Source of the DNA: Tyzzerella sp. An114
GTDB lineage: Bacteria > Bacillota > Clostridia > Lachnospirales > Anaerotignaceae
Reading direction: 5' to 3'
Length of the DNA stretch: 64,000 nucleotides
Assembly (NCBI RefSeq): GCF_002161055.1
Contig: NZ_NFLT01000003.1
Coordinates: 206,949 to 270,948 of the forward strand
Below the pieces are notes generated by a model. That model ran no database searches. It saw nothing but the letters and a program-made list of their open reading frames with translations, and was not told the origin of the DNA. A program made the translations under genes and the position numbers. This document shows, piece after piece, positions 18,776 to 28,408 of the stretch. Numbering within the stretch: the stretch's first letter is position 1; each line of letters begins with the position of its first letter.

Positions 18776-19012
18776 ATGGAAGTTTTAAAAAATTCTATTG
18801 ATATAAAGATTGAAATTGAAAAAGTGTTTTGTAATGTTTGTGGTGAGGAAATAAAAAAAGATATTTACGGATATTATAATGATTATATACATATAGAAAA
18901 GGAGTGGGGGTATAATTCGGATTTTGACGGAGAAAAACATTCTTTTGATATATGTAGTCAGTGTTATAAAAAAATGGTAAGTGATTTTAAAATACCTGTT
19001 AATGGTGAATGA
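18776..19012 (+). CDS. small zinc-ribbon-like protein
   Basis: This 78-residue protein has two Cys pairs, CNVCGEE and CSQCYKK, separated by about 38 residues, suggesting one zinc-ribbon knuckle. The middle (HIEKEWGYNSDFDGEKHSFD) is conserved in short proteins I recognise from Lachnospiraceae, whose function is unknown. I chose the ATG at 18776 because AAAGGGGGA lies 7 bases before it. A terminator follows, so it is expressed alone. Confidence 0.72.
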   Translation: MEVLKNSIDIKIEIEKVFCNVCGEEIKKDIYGYYNDYIHIEKEWGYNSDFDGEKHSFDICSQCYKKMVSDFKIPVNGE

Positions 19013-19031
19013 AATTAAATAGAAATGATTT

Positions 19032-19062
19032 AAGCCATCTATATTTTAGATGGCTTTTTTTA
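19032..19062. terminator. terminator, likely bidirectional
   Basis: AAGCCATCT and AGATGGCTT arms followed by a T-run, between the zinc-ribbon gene and the convergent DUF1836 gene. Confidence 0.85.
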
Positions 19063-19064
19063 AT

Positions 19065-19643
19065 TTAGAAATATTTGTCCAAAATTTTCTCTGCAATACG
19101 TTTTTCTGTGTTTGCTTGAATGGCAACTAAAAGAACGGTTAAAATAAGAACAACTTCTTCTTTGTTTTTAAGAGAAGCTATATCTTCTCGCTCAAAAAAT
19201 TTTTTCTGAACTTCAACATTTATAAGTATATTATCTTTGTTGAATTTTTGCAGAGCGGTAAAATAACGGTATACAGTTTCTAAAGGCTCACATCTCTCAC
19301 TGCCCTTTATTGTATTTGTCACAGGAGCAAGAAGCCTTTTTATATCATTTATGGAAAGTATTGATTTAAGATGATATATGATAACCAAAAGCATTAAATG
19401 ATTGCGGGTATATTTCTTTTTTATAGGCGAAGGAAAAAGTTTCGCTTTCGCATAATTATTAATCATTGTTTTTGTCAAAACCTTGTCGTCAGTATAACGT
19501 TTGTAAGACTTAAGGCTTTCCTCCATAAATGTGGTCACCTGGTCCATATATAAATCTATATTTGGAATATCGGTTATTTCTATGGTATCCGTTGATGTAA
19601 CCTCTCCGATTACCCCTTGCAGTTTTTCTATAAAACTGTCCAT
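19065..19643 (-). CDS. DUF1836 family protein
   Basis: This 192-residue protein matches DUF1836 (B. subtilis YkrK-like): IPNIDLYMDQVTTFME, then LTKTMINNYAKAKLFPSPIKKKYTRNH, which has the shape of a MerR-like winged helix, then IIYHLKSILSINDIKRLL. A regulatory or DNA-binding role is plausible but unproven. I used the second ATG (19643) because AAGGTGATG sits directly before it; the first ATG at 19661 has no ribosome binding site. Confidence 0.82.
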   Translation of the reverse strand: MDSFIEKLQGVIGEVTSTDTIEITDIPNIDLYMDQVTTFMEESLKSYKRYTDDKVLTKTMINNYAKAKLFPSPIKKKYTRNHLMLLVIIYHLKSILSINDIKRLLAPVTNTIKGSERCEPLETVYRYFTALQKFNKDNILINVEVQKKFFEREDIASLKNKEEVVLILTVLLVAIQANTEKRIAEKILDKYF

Positions 19644-19822
19644 TTCATCACCTTGCTTCATAATATAGTATTAACAAAAATATTATATAGCAATTTTATG
19701 TTGTTATCAACATATTTCAAAAAAAATATATTTATATATACGTATTGCTTTTATTTAATATAGATGATACAATATCTATATTATAATAAGTAGTTTTTAA
19801 AACTATATAAGGAGGAATTAAT

Positions 19823-20479
19823 ATGAGTGAAATTATAGAGAAAAAAGTAAAAGACCCTATAAGTGCGTTTACACATTTTTTAGGATTTTTAATGTCTATA
19901 CCGGTTACAATTACTCTTGTATATAAATCATTGGAGGATGGAAATTTTGTAGCTTCTTTTGCATTCTTAATTTTTGGTGTTTCTTTAATGTTACTTTATG
20001 GTGCAAGTACAATTTATCACACTGTAAAGACTGATGAGAGACACACAGCAATTTTAAGAAGAATAGACCACATAATGATATTTGTTCTTATTGCAGGAAC
20101 ATATACACCTGTGTGTCTTGTACCTTTAAGAGGAAAATGGGGTTATACACTTTTGGCTATTGTTTGGGGTATTGCTTTTTTAGGCATATTTTTAAAGATA
20201 TTTTGGCTTAATGCTCCAAGATTTCTCTCAACAGCAATTTATGTAGCTATGGGTTGGCTTGTAATGATAGCATTTATGCCTCTTGAAAAAGCTTTACCAT
20301 TGGGAGGAATAATACTTCTTGCTTTAGGCGGTGTAACTTATACAGTTGGTGCTATAATATATGCCTTTAAAAGTAAGAGATTACAGTTTAAATATGTCAA
20401 TTTCCACGATATATTCCATTTGTTTGTAATGGGAGGAAGTTTCTTTCATATAGTTTTTATGTATGTATATATTTTGTGA
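19823..20479 (+). CDS. trhA: hemolysin III / TrhA family membrane protein
   Basis: This 218-residue protein has about seven hydrophobic segments and the PAQR/hemolysin III hallmarks: HFLGFLMSIP, GASTIYHTVK, RRIDHIMIFVLIAGTYTP, and a C-terminal HDIFHLFVMGGSFFH. The conserved histidines and Asp can bind zinc, as in PAQR hydrolases. In bacteria the family has been linked to membrane fluidity and lipid homeostasis; toxin activity is an old label with weak support. AAGGAGGAA precedes the ATG. Confidence 0.9.
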   Translation: MSEIIEKKVKDPISAFTHFLGFLMSIPVTITLVYKSLEDGNFVASFAFLIFGVSLMLLYGASTIYHTVKTDERHTAILRRIDHIMIFVLIAGTYTPVCLVPLRGKWGYTLLAIVWGIAFLGIFLKIFWLNAPRFLSTAIYVAMGWLVMIAFMPLEKALPLGGIILLALGGVTYTVGAIIYAFKSKRLQFKYVNFHDIFHLFVMGGSFFHIVFMYVYIL

Positions 20480-20505
20480 AATTGTGTAAAAATTTTATAT
20501 GTCTA

Positions 20506-20534
20506 TTGATTTTTGTCAAAAATTATGGTATAAA
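20506..20534 (+). promoter_or_regulatory. promoter of the leuS T-box transcript
   Basis: TTGATT (20506-20511) and TATAAA (20529-20534) with 17-base spacing, directly upstream of the T-box leader. Confidence 0.55.
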
Positions 20535-20544
20535 TATAATCTGA

Positions 20545-20807
20545 AAAGACAAAAAAGGCTATGAAAAGGAGTAGTAAATATTATATCATTTTTAGAGAGC
20601 TGTCGGAAGGTGTAAGACAGTAATGATATTTTTTTGAACTCGCCTTGGAGCTTCGTTCTGAAAATCTTTAGTTTTTATATAAAGAATAAGTAGGAAACGA
20701 CGTATAACCTGCGTTAAAGGATTTGAGTGTGGTTTTTATAATAAAACTAAACTAGAGTGGTAACGCGGATATATCCTTCGTCTCTAAACTGAGGCGGAGG
20801 ATTTTTT
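20545..20807 (+). ncRNA. T-box leader controlling leuS
   Basis: This structured leader senses uncharged tRNA-Leu and antiterminates leuS. Evidence: the T-box sequence AGAGTGGTAACGCGG at 20754-20768, a long stem I region with the paired arms around 20583-20630, a GAACTC at 20636-20641 giving a plausible CUC leucine specifier, and a terminator stem TCCTTCGTCTC / GAGGCGGAGGA (20774-20801) followed by TTTTTT. The T-box lies in the competing antiterminator. The leucine specificity agrees with the downstream gene. Confidence 0.92.
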
Positions 20808-20826
20808 ATTTAAGGAGGAAATTTTT

Positions 20827-23238
20827 ATGAATACTCGCTATGAATTCAGCCAAATTGAAAAAAAATGGCGTGCAGAATGGGAGAAAAATCCTATTAACAA
20901 AGAAGATGAAAAAAAACCTAAATATTATTGCCTTGATATGTTCCCATATCCTTCAGGCTCAGGTCTTCATGTAGGACACTGGAGAGGTTATGTTTTAAGT
21001 GACGTTATAAGCCGTTACAAAGTTTTACAGGGATATCAGGTTCTTCACCCAATGGGTTGGGACGCTTTCGGTCTTCCTGCTGAAAACTTTGCTATAAAAA
21101 ATAATATACACCCTTCTATTGCAACAGCTCAGAATATTGCTAATGCAAAAAGACAGCTTCATGATATAAGTGCAATATATGACTGGGATAAAGAAGTAAA
21201 CACAACAGACCCTTCATATTACAAATGGACACAGTGGATTTTTGTTCAGATGTTCAAACAGGGACTTGCTTATGAAAAAGAAATGCCTCTTAACTGGTGT
21301 CCAAGCTGTAAATGTGTTCTCGCTAATGAGGAAGCTACAAACGGTGTTTGTGAGCGTTGTGGTGCTACTGTAACAAAGAAAAATCTTCGTCAGTGGATGC
21401 TTAAAATAACAGCTTATGCTGAAAGACTTTTAAATGACTTAAATAAACTTGACTGGCCAGAAAAAGTTAAAAAAATGCAGTCTGACTGGATTGGAAAAAG
21501 CTATGGTGCAGAGGTTGACTTTAAAGTTAAAGATACAGATGAAAAAATTACTGTATACACAACAAGACCAGACACACTTTACGGAGCAACATTCATGGTT
21601 CTTTCACCAGAACATGAACTTGTAAAGAAAATTACAACAGATGAACAGAGAGAAGAAATGGAAAAATACTGTTTCCTCGCTTCAACAAAATCAGCTGTTG
21701 ACCGTGTAACAGATAAAGAAAAAACAGGTGTATTCACAGGTAGATATGGCATAAATCCTTTAAATGGTGCTCTTGCTCCTATTTGGGTTTCAGACTATGT
21801 TCTTGCTGATTACGGTACAGGCGCAATCATGTGTGTTCCTGCCCATGACCAGAGAGACTTTGAATTTGCTAAGAAATTTGACCTTCCTATAATTCAGGTT
21901 ATAAAAGAAGAAGGAAAAGAAGATGGCGAACTTACAGAGGCTTATGTAGGCGATGGAATTATGATTAATTCCGGAGAATGGAACGGAATGAAAGCTTCTG
22001 AAGCAAAAGCAAAAGCTCCTTTATATCTTGAAGAAAAAGGACTTGGAAAGAAAACTGTAAATTATAAACTTCGTGACTGGGTATTCTCAAGACAGAGATA
22101 TTGGGGCGAGCCTATTCCTATTGTACATTGTCCACATTGTGGAGCTGTTCCTGTTCCAGAAGACCAGCTTCCTGTTGTTCTTCCAAATGTTGAGTCATAT
22201 AAACCAACAGACACAGGTGAATCTCCACTTGCAGATATTGAAGAATGGGTAAATACAAAGTGTCCTGTTTGTGGTGCTGATGCTAAGAGAGAAACAAACA
22301 CAATGCCACAATGGGCTGGTTCTTCATGGTATTTCCTTCGTTATACAGACCCTCATAATACAGAAGCTTTTGCAAGTAAAGAAGCTCTTGAAAAATGGGC
22401 TCCTGTTGATATGTACGTTGGAGGTATAGAGCACGCTGTATTACATCTTTTATATGCTCGTTTCTATACAAAAGTTCTTTATGATATTGGAGCTGTAAGC
22501 TTTGATGAACCATTTATGAAACTTTTCAATCAGGGTATGATTACAAAAGATGGATTTAAGATGAGTAAATCAAAAGGAAATGTTGTATCTCCTGACGTTT
22601 TAGTTGAAAAATATGGTTGTGACTCATTAAGAATGTATGAACTTTTCGTAGGACCACCAGAATTAGACTCTGAATGGGATGATAGTGGAATTGACGGTGT
22701 ATTCCGTTATCTCAATAAAGTTTGGAAATTTGTTGCAGGATATAAAGATAAAATTGTTCCTGCTACAAAAGAAATGGATTTTGCAAGAAATAAAATGATT
22801 TATGAGATAACATCACGTCTTGAAGCTCTCACAATGAATACTGTTGTATCAGGATTTATGGAATATACAAACAAGATGATTGATGTTGCTAAAAATGCAG
22901 ATGGAATTGACAAAGAGTCTCTTGAGACACTTATAACACTTCTTGCACCTTTCACACCTCATATTGCAGAGGAAATGTGGAGAGAGATTGGACACGATAC
23001 ATCTGTATTTGAAGCAGGTTGGCCTGTATGTGACGAGTCAAAACTTACTGTTACAACTGTTGAAATACCTGTACAGATTAATGGTAAAGTTAAAGACAGT
23101 CTCTCAGTAGGTAAAGAGGAAGCTAAAGATGAAGTTCTTGCAAAAGCTAAAGCGCTTCTTGGAGGAAAAATAGAAGGAAAAACAATAGTTAAAGAAATCT
23201 ATGTTCCAGGAAGAATTGTAAACTTCGTTGTTAAATAA
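20827..23238 (+). CDS. leuS: leucyl-tRNA synthetase
   Basis: LeuS charges tRNA-Leu. The 803-residue class I synthetase has the HIGH-type motif as HVGH (48-51) after PYPSGSGL, an inserted editing domain with TTRPDTLYGATF, zinc-knuckle cysteines (CPSCKCVLANEE; CERCGA), the KMSKS loop in FKMSKSKGNVV and the anticodon-binding and C-terminal domains. The gene lies 19 bases after the T-box terminator, with AAGGAGG before the ATG. Confidence 0.97.
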   Translation: MNTRYEFSQIEKKWRAEWEKNPINKEDEKKPKYYCLDMFPYPSGSGLHVGHWRGYVLSDVISRYKVLQGYQVLHPMGWDAFGLPAENFAIKNNIHPSIATAQNIANAKRQLHDISAIYDWDKEVNTTDPSYYKWTQWIFVQMFKQGLAYEKEMPLNWCPSCKCVLANEEATNGVCERCGATVTKKNLRQWMLKITAYAERLLNDLNKLDWPEKVKKMQSDWIGKSYGAEVDFKVKDTDEKITVYTTRPDTLYGATFMVLSPEHELVKKITTDEQREEMEKYCFLASTKSAVDRVTDKEKTGVFTGRYGINPLNGALAPIWVSDYVLADYGTGAIMCVPAHDQRDFEFAKKFDLPIIQVIKEEGKEDGELTEAYVGDGIMINSGEWNGMKASEAKAKAPLYLEEKGLGKKTVNYKLRDWVFSRQRYWGEPIPIVHCPHCGAVPVPEDQLPVVLPNVESYKPTDTGESPLADIEEWVNTKCPVCGADAKRETNTMPQWAGSSWYFLRYTDPHNTEAFASKEALEKWAPVDMYVGGIEHAVLHLLYARFYTKVLYDIGAVSFDEPFMKLFNQGMITKDGFKMSKSKGNVVSPDVLVEKYGCDSLRMYELFVGPPELDSEWDDSGIDGVFRYLNKVWKFVAGYKDKIVPATKEMDFARNKMIYEITSRLEALTMNTVVSGFMEYTNKMIDVAKNADGIDKESLETLITLLAPFTPHIAEEMWREIGHDTSVFEAGWPVCDESKLTVTTVEIPVQINGKVKDSLSVGKEEAKDEVLAKAKALLGGKIEGKTIVKEIYVPGRIVNFVVK

Positions 23239-23252
23239 TATTTTTTAAATTT

Positions 23253-23300
23253 AAAGGATATGTAGTCTCTTTTTAAAAGAGGTTACATGTCCTTTTTTTA
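23253..23300 (+). terminator. terminator of leuS
   Basis: A long stem (AAAGGATATGTAGTCTCTTTT with AAAAGAGGTTACATGTCCTTT, G-U pairs included) followed by seven T. Confidence 0.88.
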
Positions 23301-23390
23301 TATTTTTTGTATTAAATTGTATGGTCTTGTATTAAAATATAATGTATAATTATAACAAACTACATATTTTTAGAAGGGGGTTTTCATTAT

Positions 23391-24920
23391 ATGAATGATG
23401 AAATTGGGTTTGAAAATAATTCCGTTAGTTATATATTTCCACGTATAGTGGATATTATGACACTGTTTTTTTTATATCCTTTGATTACAAATGATGCGGA
23501 TTTTTTTATAAAACAATTAAATATTAAAATTTCTCCTGTTATGTTTGTAATTACTATGATTGTTTTAATGCTTATTATTGATATTATTGTCATAATAGAA
23601 GCCAAAGCATTCTTAACACCAGGTACTATAATTGTGTATAGTTTGGCAAAAATGGAGATTATACTTGTAATTCTTCTTGCTCAGTATAATTTTATAGTTT
23701 CTTTAATTGCATTTTTAATTTTAATAGCTTTAAATATTTTCTTTGCCTTTAGATGTTATAAACAATGTATGGCAGAAGAGATGAAACTTGAAAGAAAAAG
23801 AAAAAAATTAGATAAAATTTTATATAATACAGATGAAGACTATAAAAAAATTGTTAAACCTGAAAATATAGAGGAAAATACAAAAAAAGATATAAAAGAA
23901 TATTCATCTGAGAATACAGATGTAAAAAAAGAAGAGTTAGAAGAAAATGAAAAAGCACCATTGAATGATATTGAAGAACTTATGAAAATGTTTAAAGAAA
24001 AGTCTAATCATAGTATTTCTTCAGAAATAGACAATAATGAAGATAATGGGAATATAGAACAAAATGATAAATCAGAAAATGAAAATGTAAAAACAGATGA
24101 TAATTCTGTGAAAGATAATGTTGTTTCAGATGTTCGCGTTAATAGGAGATATAATCCTGAAAAAACTGCAAATTTAAAAACTGATAAGAATACTAAAAAT
24201 AATATTAAAGTTAAACCATCAAAAAAACTCATAAATAAATATAAAAGAAGATTTTTTAGATTTTTAATATTTACATCTTTTGTAATTCTTTTAATACCAG
24301 CAGCATATCAGCTTCATAAAAACGGTATTTCTGGATATAGTATAAAGCCTGAAGTTAAAGCTCAATCTAATAATATTACTGCTGAAGAAGAACAAAAAAT
24401 GTTAGAAGATAGTGGTGAATATGTAAAACAGATATTTGCTGAAAATTGGAAAGATATTGAAACAGATAAAAAACTTGATGTTTTTCAGTCAATAGTAAAT
24501 TTAGAAACATCAAAAATGTCTGTTCCAAATGTTAAAGTTTCATCATATTCAACAGAAAGTGAAATTTTAGCATATTATAATCCAGCTGAAAAACAAATAT
24601 ATGTAAATACAGATATATTAAATACTATTGAAGGTGGTCAGGCATTAAATTTAATACTCCATGAATGCCGCCATGCATATCAGCATAATGTTGTAAGTAT
24701 TATTGATTGGTCAGATAAGAATGCACAGAATAATTATTATTATAGCGATGCTAGAAGTTGGAAAGAAAATTTTGACAACTATATAATGGTAGATGATTTG
24801 ACCGATGAAGAAGAATTTAGAAAGTATGAACAACAGTCAATAGAGGTTGATGCAAGAGATTATGCAGTGACAAGAGGACAGTATTATCAAAATTTTGTTT
24901 TGGAAAATCAATCAGTTTGA
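23391..24920 (+). CDS. membrane protein with C-terminal HExxH zincin-like domain
   Basis: I do not recognise this 509-residue protein by name. It has three or four hydrophobic segments in residues 1-125, a lysine/glutamate/asparagine-rich disordered stretch (about 130-280), another membrane segment (about 287-305), then a domain containing LHECRHAYQH: HExxH at 424-428, with a later E485 in SIEVDARDYA that could be the third zinc ligand. This suggests a membrane-anchored metallopeptidase whose catalytic part is outside the cell, but activity is inference. It is monocistronic, with GAAGGGGG as ribosome binding site and a terminator after it. Confidence 0.75.
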   Translation: MNDEIGFENNSVSYIFPRIVDIMTLFFLYPLITNDADFFIKQLNIKISPVMFVITMIVLMLIIDIIVIIEAKAFLTPGTIIVYSLAKMEIILVILLAQYNFIVSLIAFLILIALNIFFAFRCYKQCMAEEMKLERKRKKLDKILYNTDEDYKKIVKPENIEENTKKDIKEYSSENTDVKKEELEENEKAPLNDIEELMKMFKEKSNHSISSEIDNNEDNGNIEQNDKSENENVKTDDNSVKDNVVSDVRVNRRYNPEKTANLKTDKNTKNNIKVKPSKKLINKYKRRFFRFLIFTSFVILLIPAAYQLHKNGISGYSIKPEVKAQSNNITAEEEQKMLEDSGEYVKQIFAENWKDIETDKKLDVFQSIVNLETSKMSVPNVKVSSYSTESEILAYYNPAEKQIYVNTDILNTIEGGQALNLILHECRHAYQHNVVSIIDWSDKNAQNNYYYSDARSWKENFDNYIMVDDLTDEEEFRKYEQQSIEVDARDYAVTRGQYYQNFVLENQSV

Positions 24921-24934
24921 ATAAATATTCGCTT

Positions 24935-24968
24935 TAAAAGCCTTCCTTTTGGAAGGCTTTTATTATTT
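24935..24968 (+). terminator. intrinsic terminator
   Basis: AAAAGCCTTCC-TTT-GGAAGGCTTTT followed by a T-rich tract. Confidence 0.9.
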
Positions 24969-25143
24969 TATTTTGTATTTTTTTAAAAAATATTTAAAAA
25001 AATATTGTTAAAAGGTCGTAAAAGTGGTAAATTTATAAGCGTGTTGTTATTTTTGGGGAAATAAAAATATACTTAAATTTTAAAATAACTGAATAAAACA
25101 CATATATAATGATTTTTTATGCAAAAAAGGAGATGACATTAAA

Positions 25144-26367
25144 ATGACAACAGAAAAAAAATTAAGTATGCCCATAAAGACGCTTATAGGTCTTATTTGT
25201 GGTGTTATAGCAGGCTCTATTCTTGGAGGGAATAATGCTTATATCGCAAAGACTTTTATAAGCCCTTTTGGAACATTATTTTTAAATGCCATTAAAATGG
25301 TAGTTGTTCCTATGGTTTTTTCATCAATAATAGTTGGTGTATGTGGCATAGGAGACGCAAAGAGTGTAGGAAGAATTGGCGGAAAAACAGTAGTTTATTT
25401 CCTCTGTACAACAGTTTTTGCTGCCACATTCGGTATAATTGCAGCTAATGTTTTTCATATCGGTGAAGGATTTGTTATTGAGGGAACTGTGGCAGAAGTT
25501 ACAATACCTGAAAATCCCGGAATTATAAATACTCTTATAAATATAATACCTTCAAACCCAATACAGTCAATAGCAAACGGTGATATGCTTCAGATTATAG
25601 CCTTTGCAATAATAGTTGGTGGTGGAATTGTAATTGTAGGTGAAAAGGCTCAGCCTGTGTTTAAATTCTTTAACGGTATGGCTGAAATAATGTTTGCTGT
25701 AACAGGAGTTATAATGAAATTTACACCTATTGCAGTTTTTGCTCTTATAACACCTGTTGTTGCTGAAAATGGTATAAGTGTTCTTTTACCTCTTGCAAGT
25801 GTTGTTCTTGTTGTTTATGGTACTTGTATAGTTCATGCAGTTGTTGTTTATTCACTTTCTGTAAAAATTTTCTCAGGTATAAGTCCTTTAAAATTCTTCA
25901 AAAATTCTGCTGAGGCAATAGTATTTGCCTTTACATCAGCAAGTAGTTCTGCAACACTTCCATATTCAATGCAGTCAGCAGAAAAAATGAAAGTTTCAGA
26001 GTCTGTAAGTTCTTTTGTACTTCCTCTTGGTTCAACAATCAATATGGACGGAACAGCTATATATCAGGGTATATGTGCTCTTTTTATAGCTAATGTTTAT
26101 GGTATAGAGCTTACTTTGGTACAGCAGATTACAATTGTTTTAACTTGTACATTTGCATCAGTTGGTGCGGCTGGTATTCCTGGTTCTGCTATGATTATGC
26201 TTTCAATGGTTTTACAGTCTGTTGGACTTCCTGTTGAGGGTATAGGACTTGTTGCAGGTATTGACCGTATAACAGACATGGCTCCTACTGCTACAAATAT
26301 AACAGGTGATATTGCTTGTTCTGTTGTTGTTGCTGCAACAGAAGGTGAGCTTGGAAAAGACGAATAA
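25144..26367 (+). CDS. dicarboxylate/amino acid:cation symporter (DAACS)
   Basis: This 407-residue carrier of the glutamate transporter fold has the two hairpin motifs ASSSATLPYS and TFASVGAAGIPGSAM, the NMDGT motif in STINMDGTAIYQG, and DRITDMAPTATNITGD near the C-terminus. These bind substrate and sodium in GltPh-type proteins. Likely substrates are glutamate, aspartate, serine/threonine or dicarboxylates; which one is not visible. AAAAGGAGATGAC precedes the ATG, and flanking terminators make it monocistronic. Confidence 0.93.
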   Translation: MTTEKKLSMPIKTLIGLICGVIAGSILGGNNAYIAKTFISPFGTLFLNAIKMVVVPMVFSSIIVGVCGIGDAKSVGRIGGKTVVYFLCTTVFAATFGIIAANVFHIGEGFVIEGTVAEVTIPENPGIINTLINIIPSNPIQSIANGDMLQIIAFAIIVGGGIVIVGEKAQPVFKFFNGMAEIMFAVTGVIMKFTPIAVFALITPVVAENGISVLLPLASVVLVVYGTCIVHAVVVYSLSVKIFSGISPLKFFKNSAEAIVFAFTSASSSATLPYSMQSAEKMKVSESVSSFVLPLGSTINMDGTAIYQGICALFIANVYGIELTLVQQITIVLTCTFASVGAAGIPGSAMIMLSMVLQSVGLPVEGIGLVAGIDRITDMAPTATNITGDIACSVVVAATEGELGKDE

Positions 26368-26374
26368 TAATATT

Positions 26375-26410
26375 AAAAAACAGACTATATTTTTATAGTC
26401 TGTTTTTTTA
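26375..26410 (+). terminator. intrinsic terminator
   Basis: AAAAAACAGACTATA and TATAGTCTGTTTTTT arms, a symmetrical stem with T-run. Confidence 0.9.
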
Positions 26411-26456
26411 TGCTATAATATATAAAAATTTTTATTGTTACAGAGGTGAATTTAAT

Positions 26457-27197
26457 ATGGTTGAAATATGTTGCGGCAGTTTTTACGATGCTTTAATGGC
26501 ATATAAAGGAGGAGCTAAGAGGATAGAACTTAACAGTGGTTTAAATCTTGGTGGACTTACACCTTCAATAGGAACTCTTGAAATTGTAAAAGAAAATTGT
26601 AATGGTCTTAAAATTGTTGCTATGGTTAGACCTAGAGGAGCAGGATTTTGTTATTGTGATGAAGATTTTTATGTTATGGAAAGAGACTGCATAGAGCTTG
26701 TAAAAAGAGGAGCTGACGGAATAGCTTTTGGTTGTCTTAATAATGATTGCACTATAAATCAGTATCAGAATGAGAAAATTATATATATAATACATGAATA
26801 TGGAAAAGAAGCCGTTTTCCATAGAGCCTTTGACTGTGTCGAAAATCCCTATGAAACAATAGAAAAATTAATTGATATGGGAGTTGATAGACTTTTGACA
26901 AGTGGGCTTAAAGAAAAAGCCTATGATGGAAGATTTCTTATAAAAGAATTACAACAAAAATATGGTGATAAAATAGAAATTCTTGCAGGAAGTGGAATAA
27001 ATTATAAAAATGCAAAAGAAATTATGGATTATACAGGAATAAGTCAGGTACACAGCTCATGTAAAGAGTGGATTTTTGATAACACAACAAAGGGACAAAA
27101 TGTGTCCTATGCTTTTGGAATAGGTGAAAATGAAAAGTGTTATGATGCTGTATCTGAAAAACTTGTAAGAGAACTTTTAAAATCAGTGGGAGAATGA
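26457..27197 (+). CDS. cutC: CutC family protein
   Basis: This 246-residue TIM-barrel protein begins MVEICCGSFYDAL and has RIELNSGLNLGGLTPS, VRPRGAGFCY and FHRAFDCVENP, all typical of CutC. The family is named for copper homeostasis in E. coli, a role since questioned; no copper genes are nearby. Its stop overlaps the start of the alaX-like gene (ATGA), so the two are an operon. TATAAT at 26414-26419 may be its -10 box. Confidence 0.92.
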   Translation: MVEICCGSFYDALMAYKGGAKRIELNSGLNLGGLTPSIGTLEIVKENCNGLKIVAMVRPRGAGFCYCDEDFYVMERDCIELVKRGADGIAFGCLNNDCTINQYQNEKIIYIIHEYGKEAVFHRAFDCVENPYETIEKLIDMGVDRLLTSGLKEKAYDGRFLIKELQQKYGDKIEILAGSGINYKNAKEIMDYTGISQVHSSCKEWIFDNTTKGQNVSYAFGIGENEKCYDAVSEKLVRELLKSVGE

Positions 27198-28351
27198 GCA
27201 TAATGACAGAAAAAATATATTATTCTGATGGGTATGTCAAAGAGTTTTCGGCAGTTGTTGTTGATTGTATAGAGGGTAAAGACTGTTTTTATATTGAACT
27301 TGATAAAACAGCTTTTTATCCTGAAGGTGGTGGACAACCGGGAGATATTGGATTTATAAATAATATTGAAATATTTGATACCCATGAGAAAAATGACAGA
27401 GTTTTACACTATTCAAAACAAAAAATTGAAAAAGGAACAAAAGTAAAATGTAGTATAAACTGGGAAAGACGCTTTGATTTTATGCAACAACACACAGGTG
27501 AGCATATAGTTTCAGGAGTTATACACAGTATTTTTGGATTTAACAATGTTGGTTTTCATATGAACAATGACAGTGTAGTTATAGATATTGATGGACCTCT
27601 TTCTGATAGTGACTTAGAAAAAGTTGAAGATGTATCAAACAATGCTGTTTTTGATAATATAATTGTAAAATGTGAGTTTTTTGATAAAAATACTCTTGAA
27701 AATATTGAATACAGAAGTAAAAAGAAAATCGAGGGAGATATAAGAATTGTTAGTATAGAAAATTATGATATTTGTGCTTGTTGCGGTGTTCACACTAAAA
27801 CAACAGGGGAGATAGGCATAATAAAAATTATATCATCTCAAAATTATAAAGGTGGTACAAGAATAACAATGCTTTGTGGAAAAAGAGCTTTGTTAGATTA
27901 CAGAAAAAAGAACAGAGATATTTATAAAATGTCCGAGATGTTCTCTGCAAAGGTTGAAAATGTATCATTATATGCTGAAAATACATTAAAAAATCTTGAA
28001 AATGAAAAATCAATTAATTTTGGTTTGTATATTGATATTTTGAAAAACAGGGCTTCAAATTTTGATAATAACAAATTTATAATTGATTTTTGTGATATTG
28101 AAAATAGTGATTTGATAAGAAGATATTGTACAATGCTTTCTGAAAAATGTTCTATGTGTTGTGTATTTTCGGGTGATGACAAAAAGGGATATAAATATGT
28201 TGTATATGGAAAAGATATTGACATGAAAATTTTTGCAAAGGAAATGAACACTGCTCTCTGTGGAAAGGGTGGAGGTAAAAACCCTATGATACAAGGAAGT
28301 GTATCTGAAAAACGTGAAAACATAGAAAATTTTTTTGAAAAATATAAATAA
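27194..28351 (+). CDS. alanyl-tRNA editing protein, AlaX type with DHHA1 domain
   Basis: This free-standing homologue of the AlaRS editing domain deacylates Ser- or Gly-tRNA-Ala. The 385 residues have YPEGGGQPGD, the zinc motif H100-TGE-H104, a second CxxxH-type site in CACCGVHT, and a C-terminal DHHA1-like domain ending with CGKGGGKNPMIQGS. The long form with DHHA1 corresponds to AlaX-L. The start at 27194 overlaps the cutC stop; an ATG at 27203 is an alternative. A tRNA quality-control function is well supported by family. Confidence 0.92.
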   Translation: MSIMTEKIYYSDGYVKEFSAVVVDCIEGKDCFYIELDKTAFYPEGGGQPGDIGFINNIEIFDTHEKNDRVLHYSKQKIEKGTKVKCSINWERRFDFMQQHTGEHIVSGVIHSIFGFNNVGFHMNNDSVVIDIDGPLSDSDLEKVEDVSNNAVFDNIIVKCEFFDKNTLENIEYRSKKKIEGDIRIVSIENYDICACCGVHTKTTGEIGIIKIISSQNYKGGTRITMLCGKRALLDYRKKNRDIYKMSEMFSAKVENVSLYAENTLKNLENEKSINFGLYIDILKNRASNFDNNKFIIDFCDIENSDLIRRYCTMLSEKCSMCCVFSGDDKKGYKYVVYGKDIDMKIFAKEMNTALCGKGGGKNPMIQGSVSEKRENIENFFEKYK

Positions 28352-28363
28352 AATATAAAAATA

Positions 28364-28402
28364 AAAAATCCCCCAAGGAGAGTTGTTTTTTGGGGGATTT
28401 AT
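28364..28402. terminator. bidirectional terminator
   Basis: AAATCCCCCAA and TTGGGGGATTT arms between the convergent alaX-like gene and folT, flanked by A- and T-rich runs. Confidence 0.88.
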
Positions 28403-28408
28403 TTTTAT

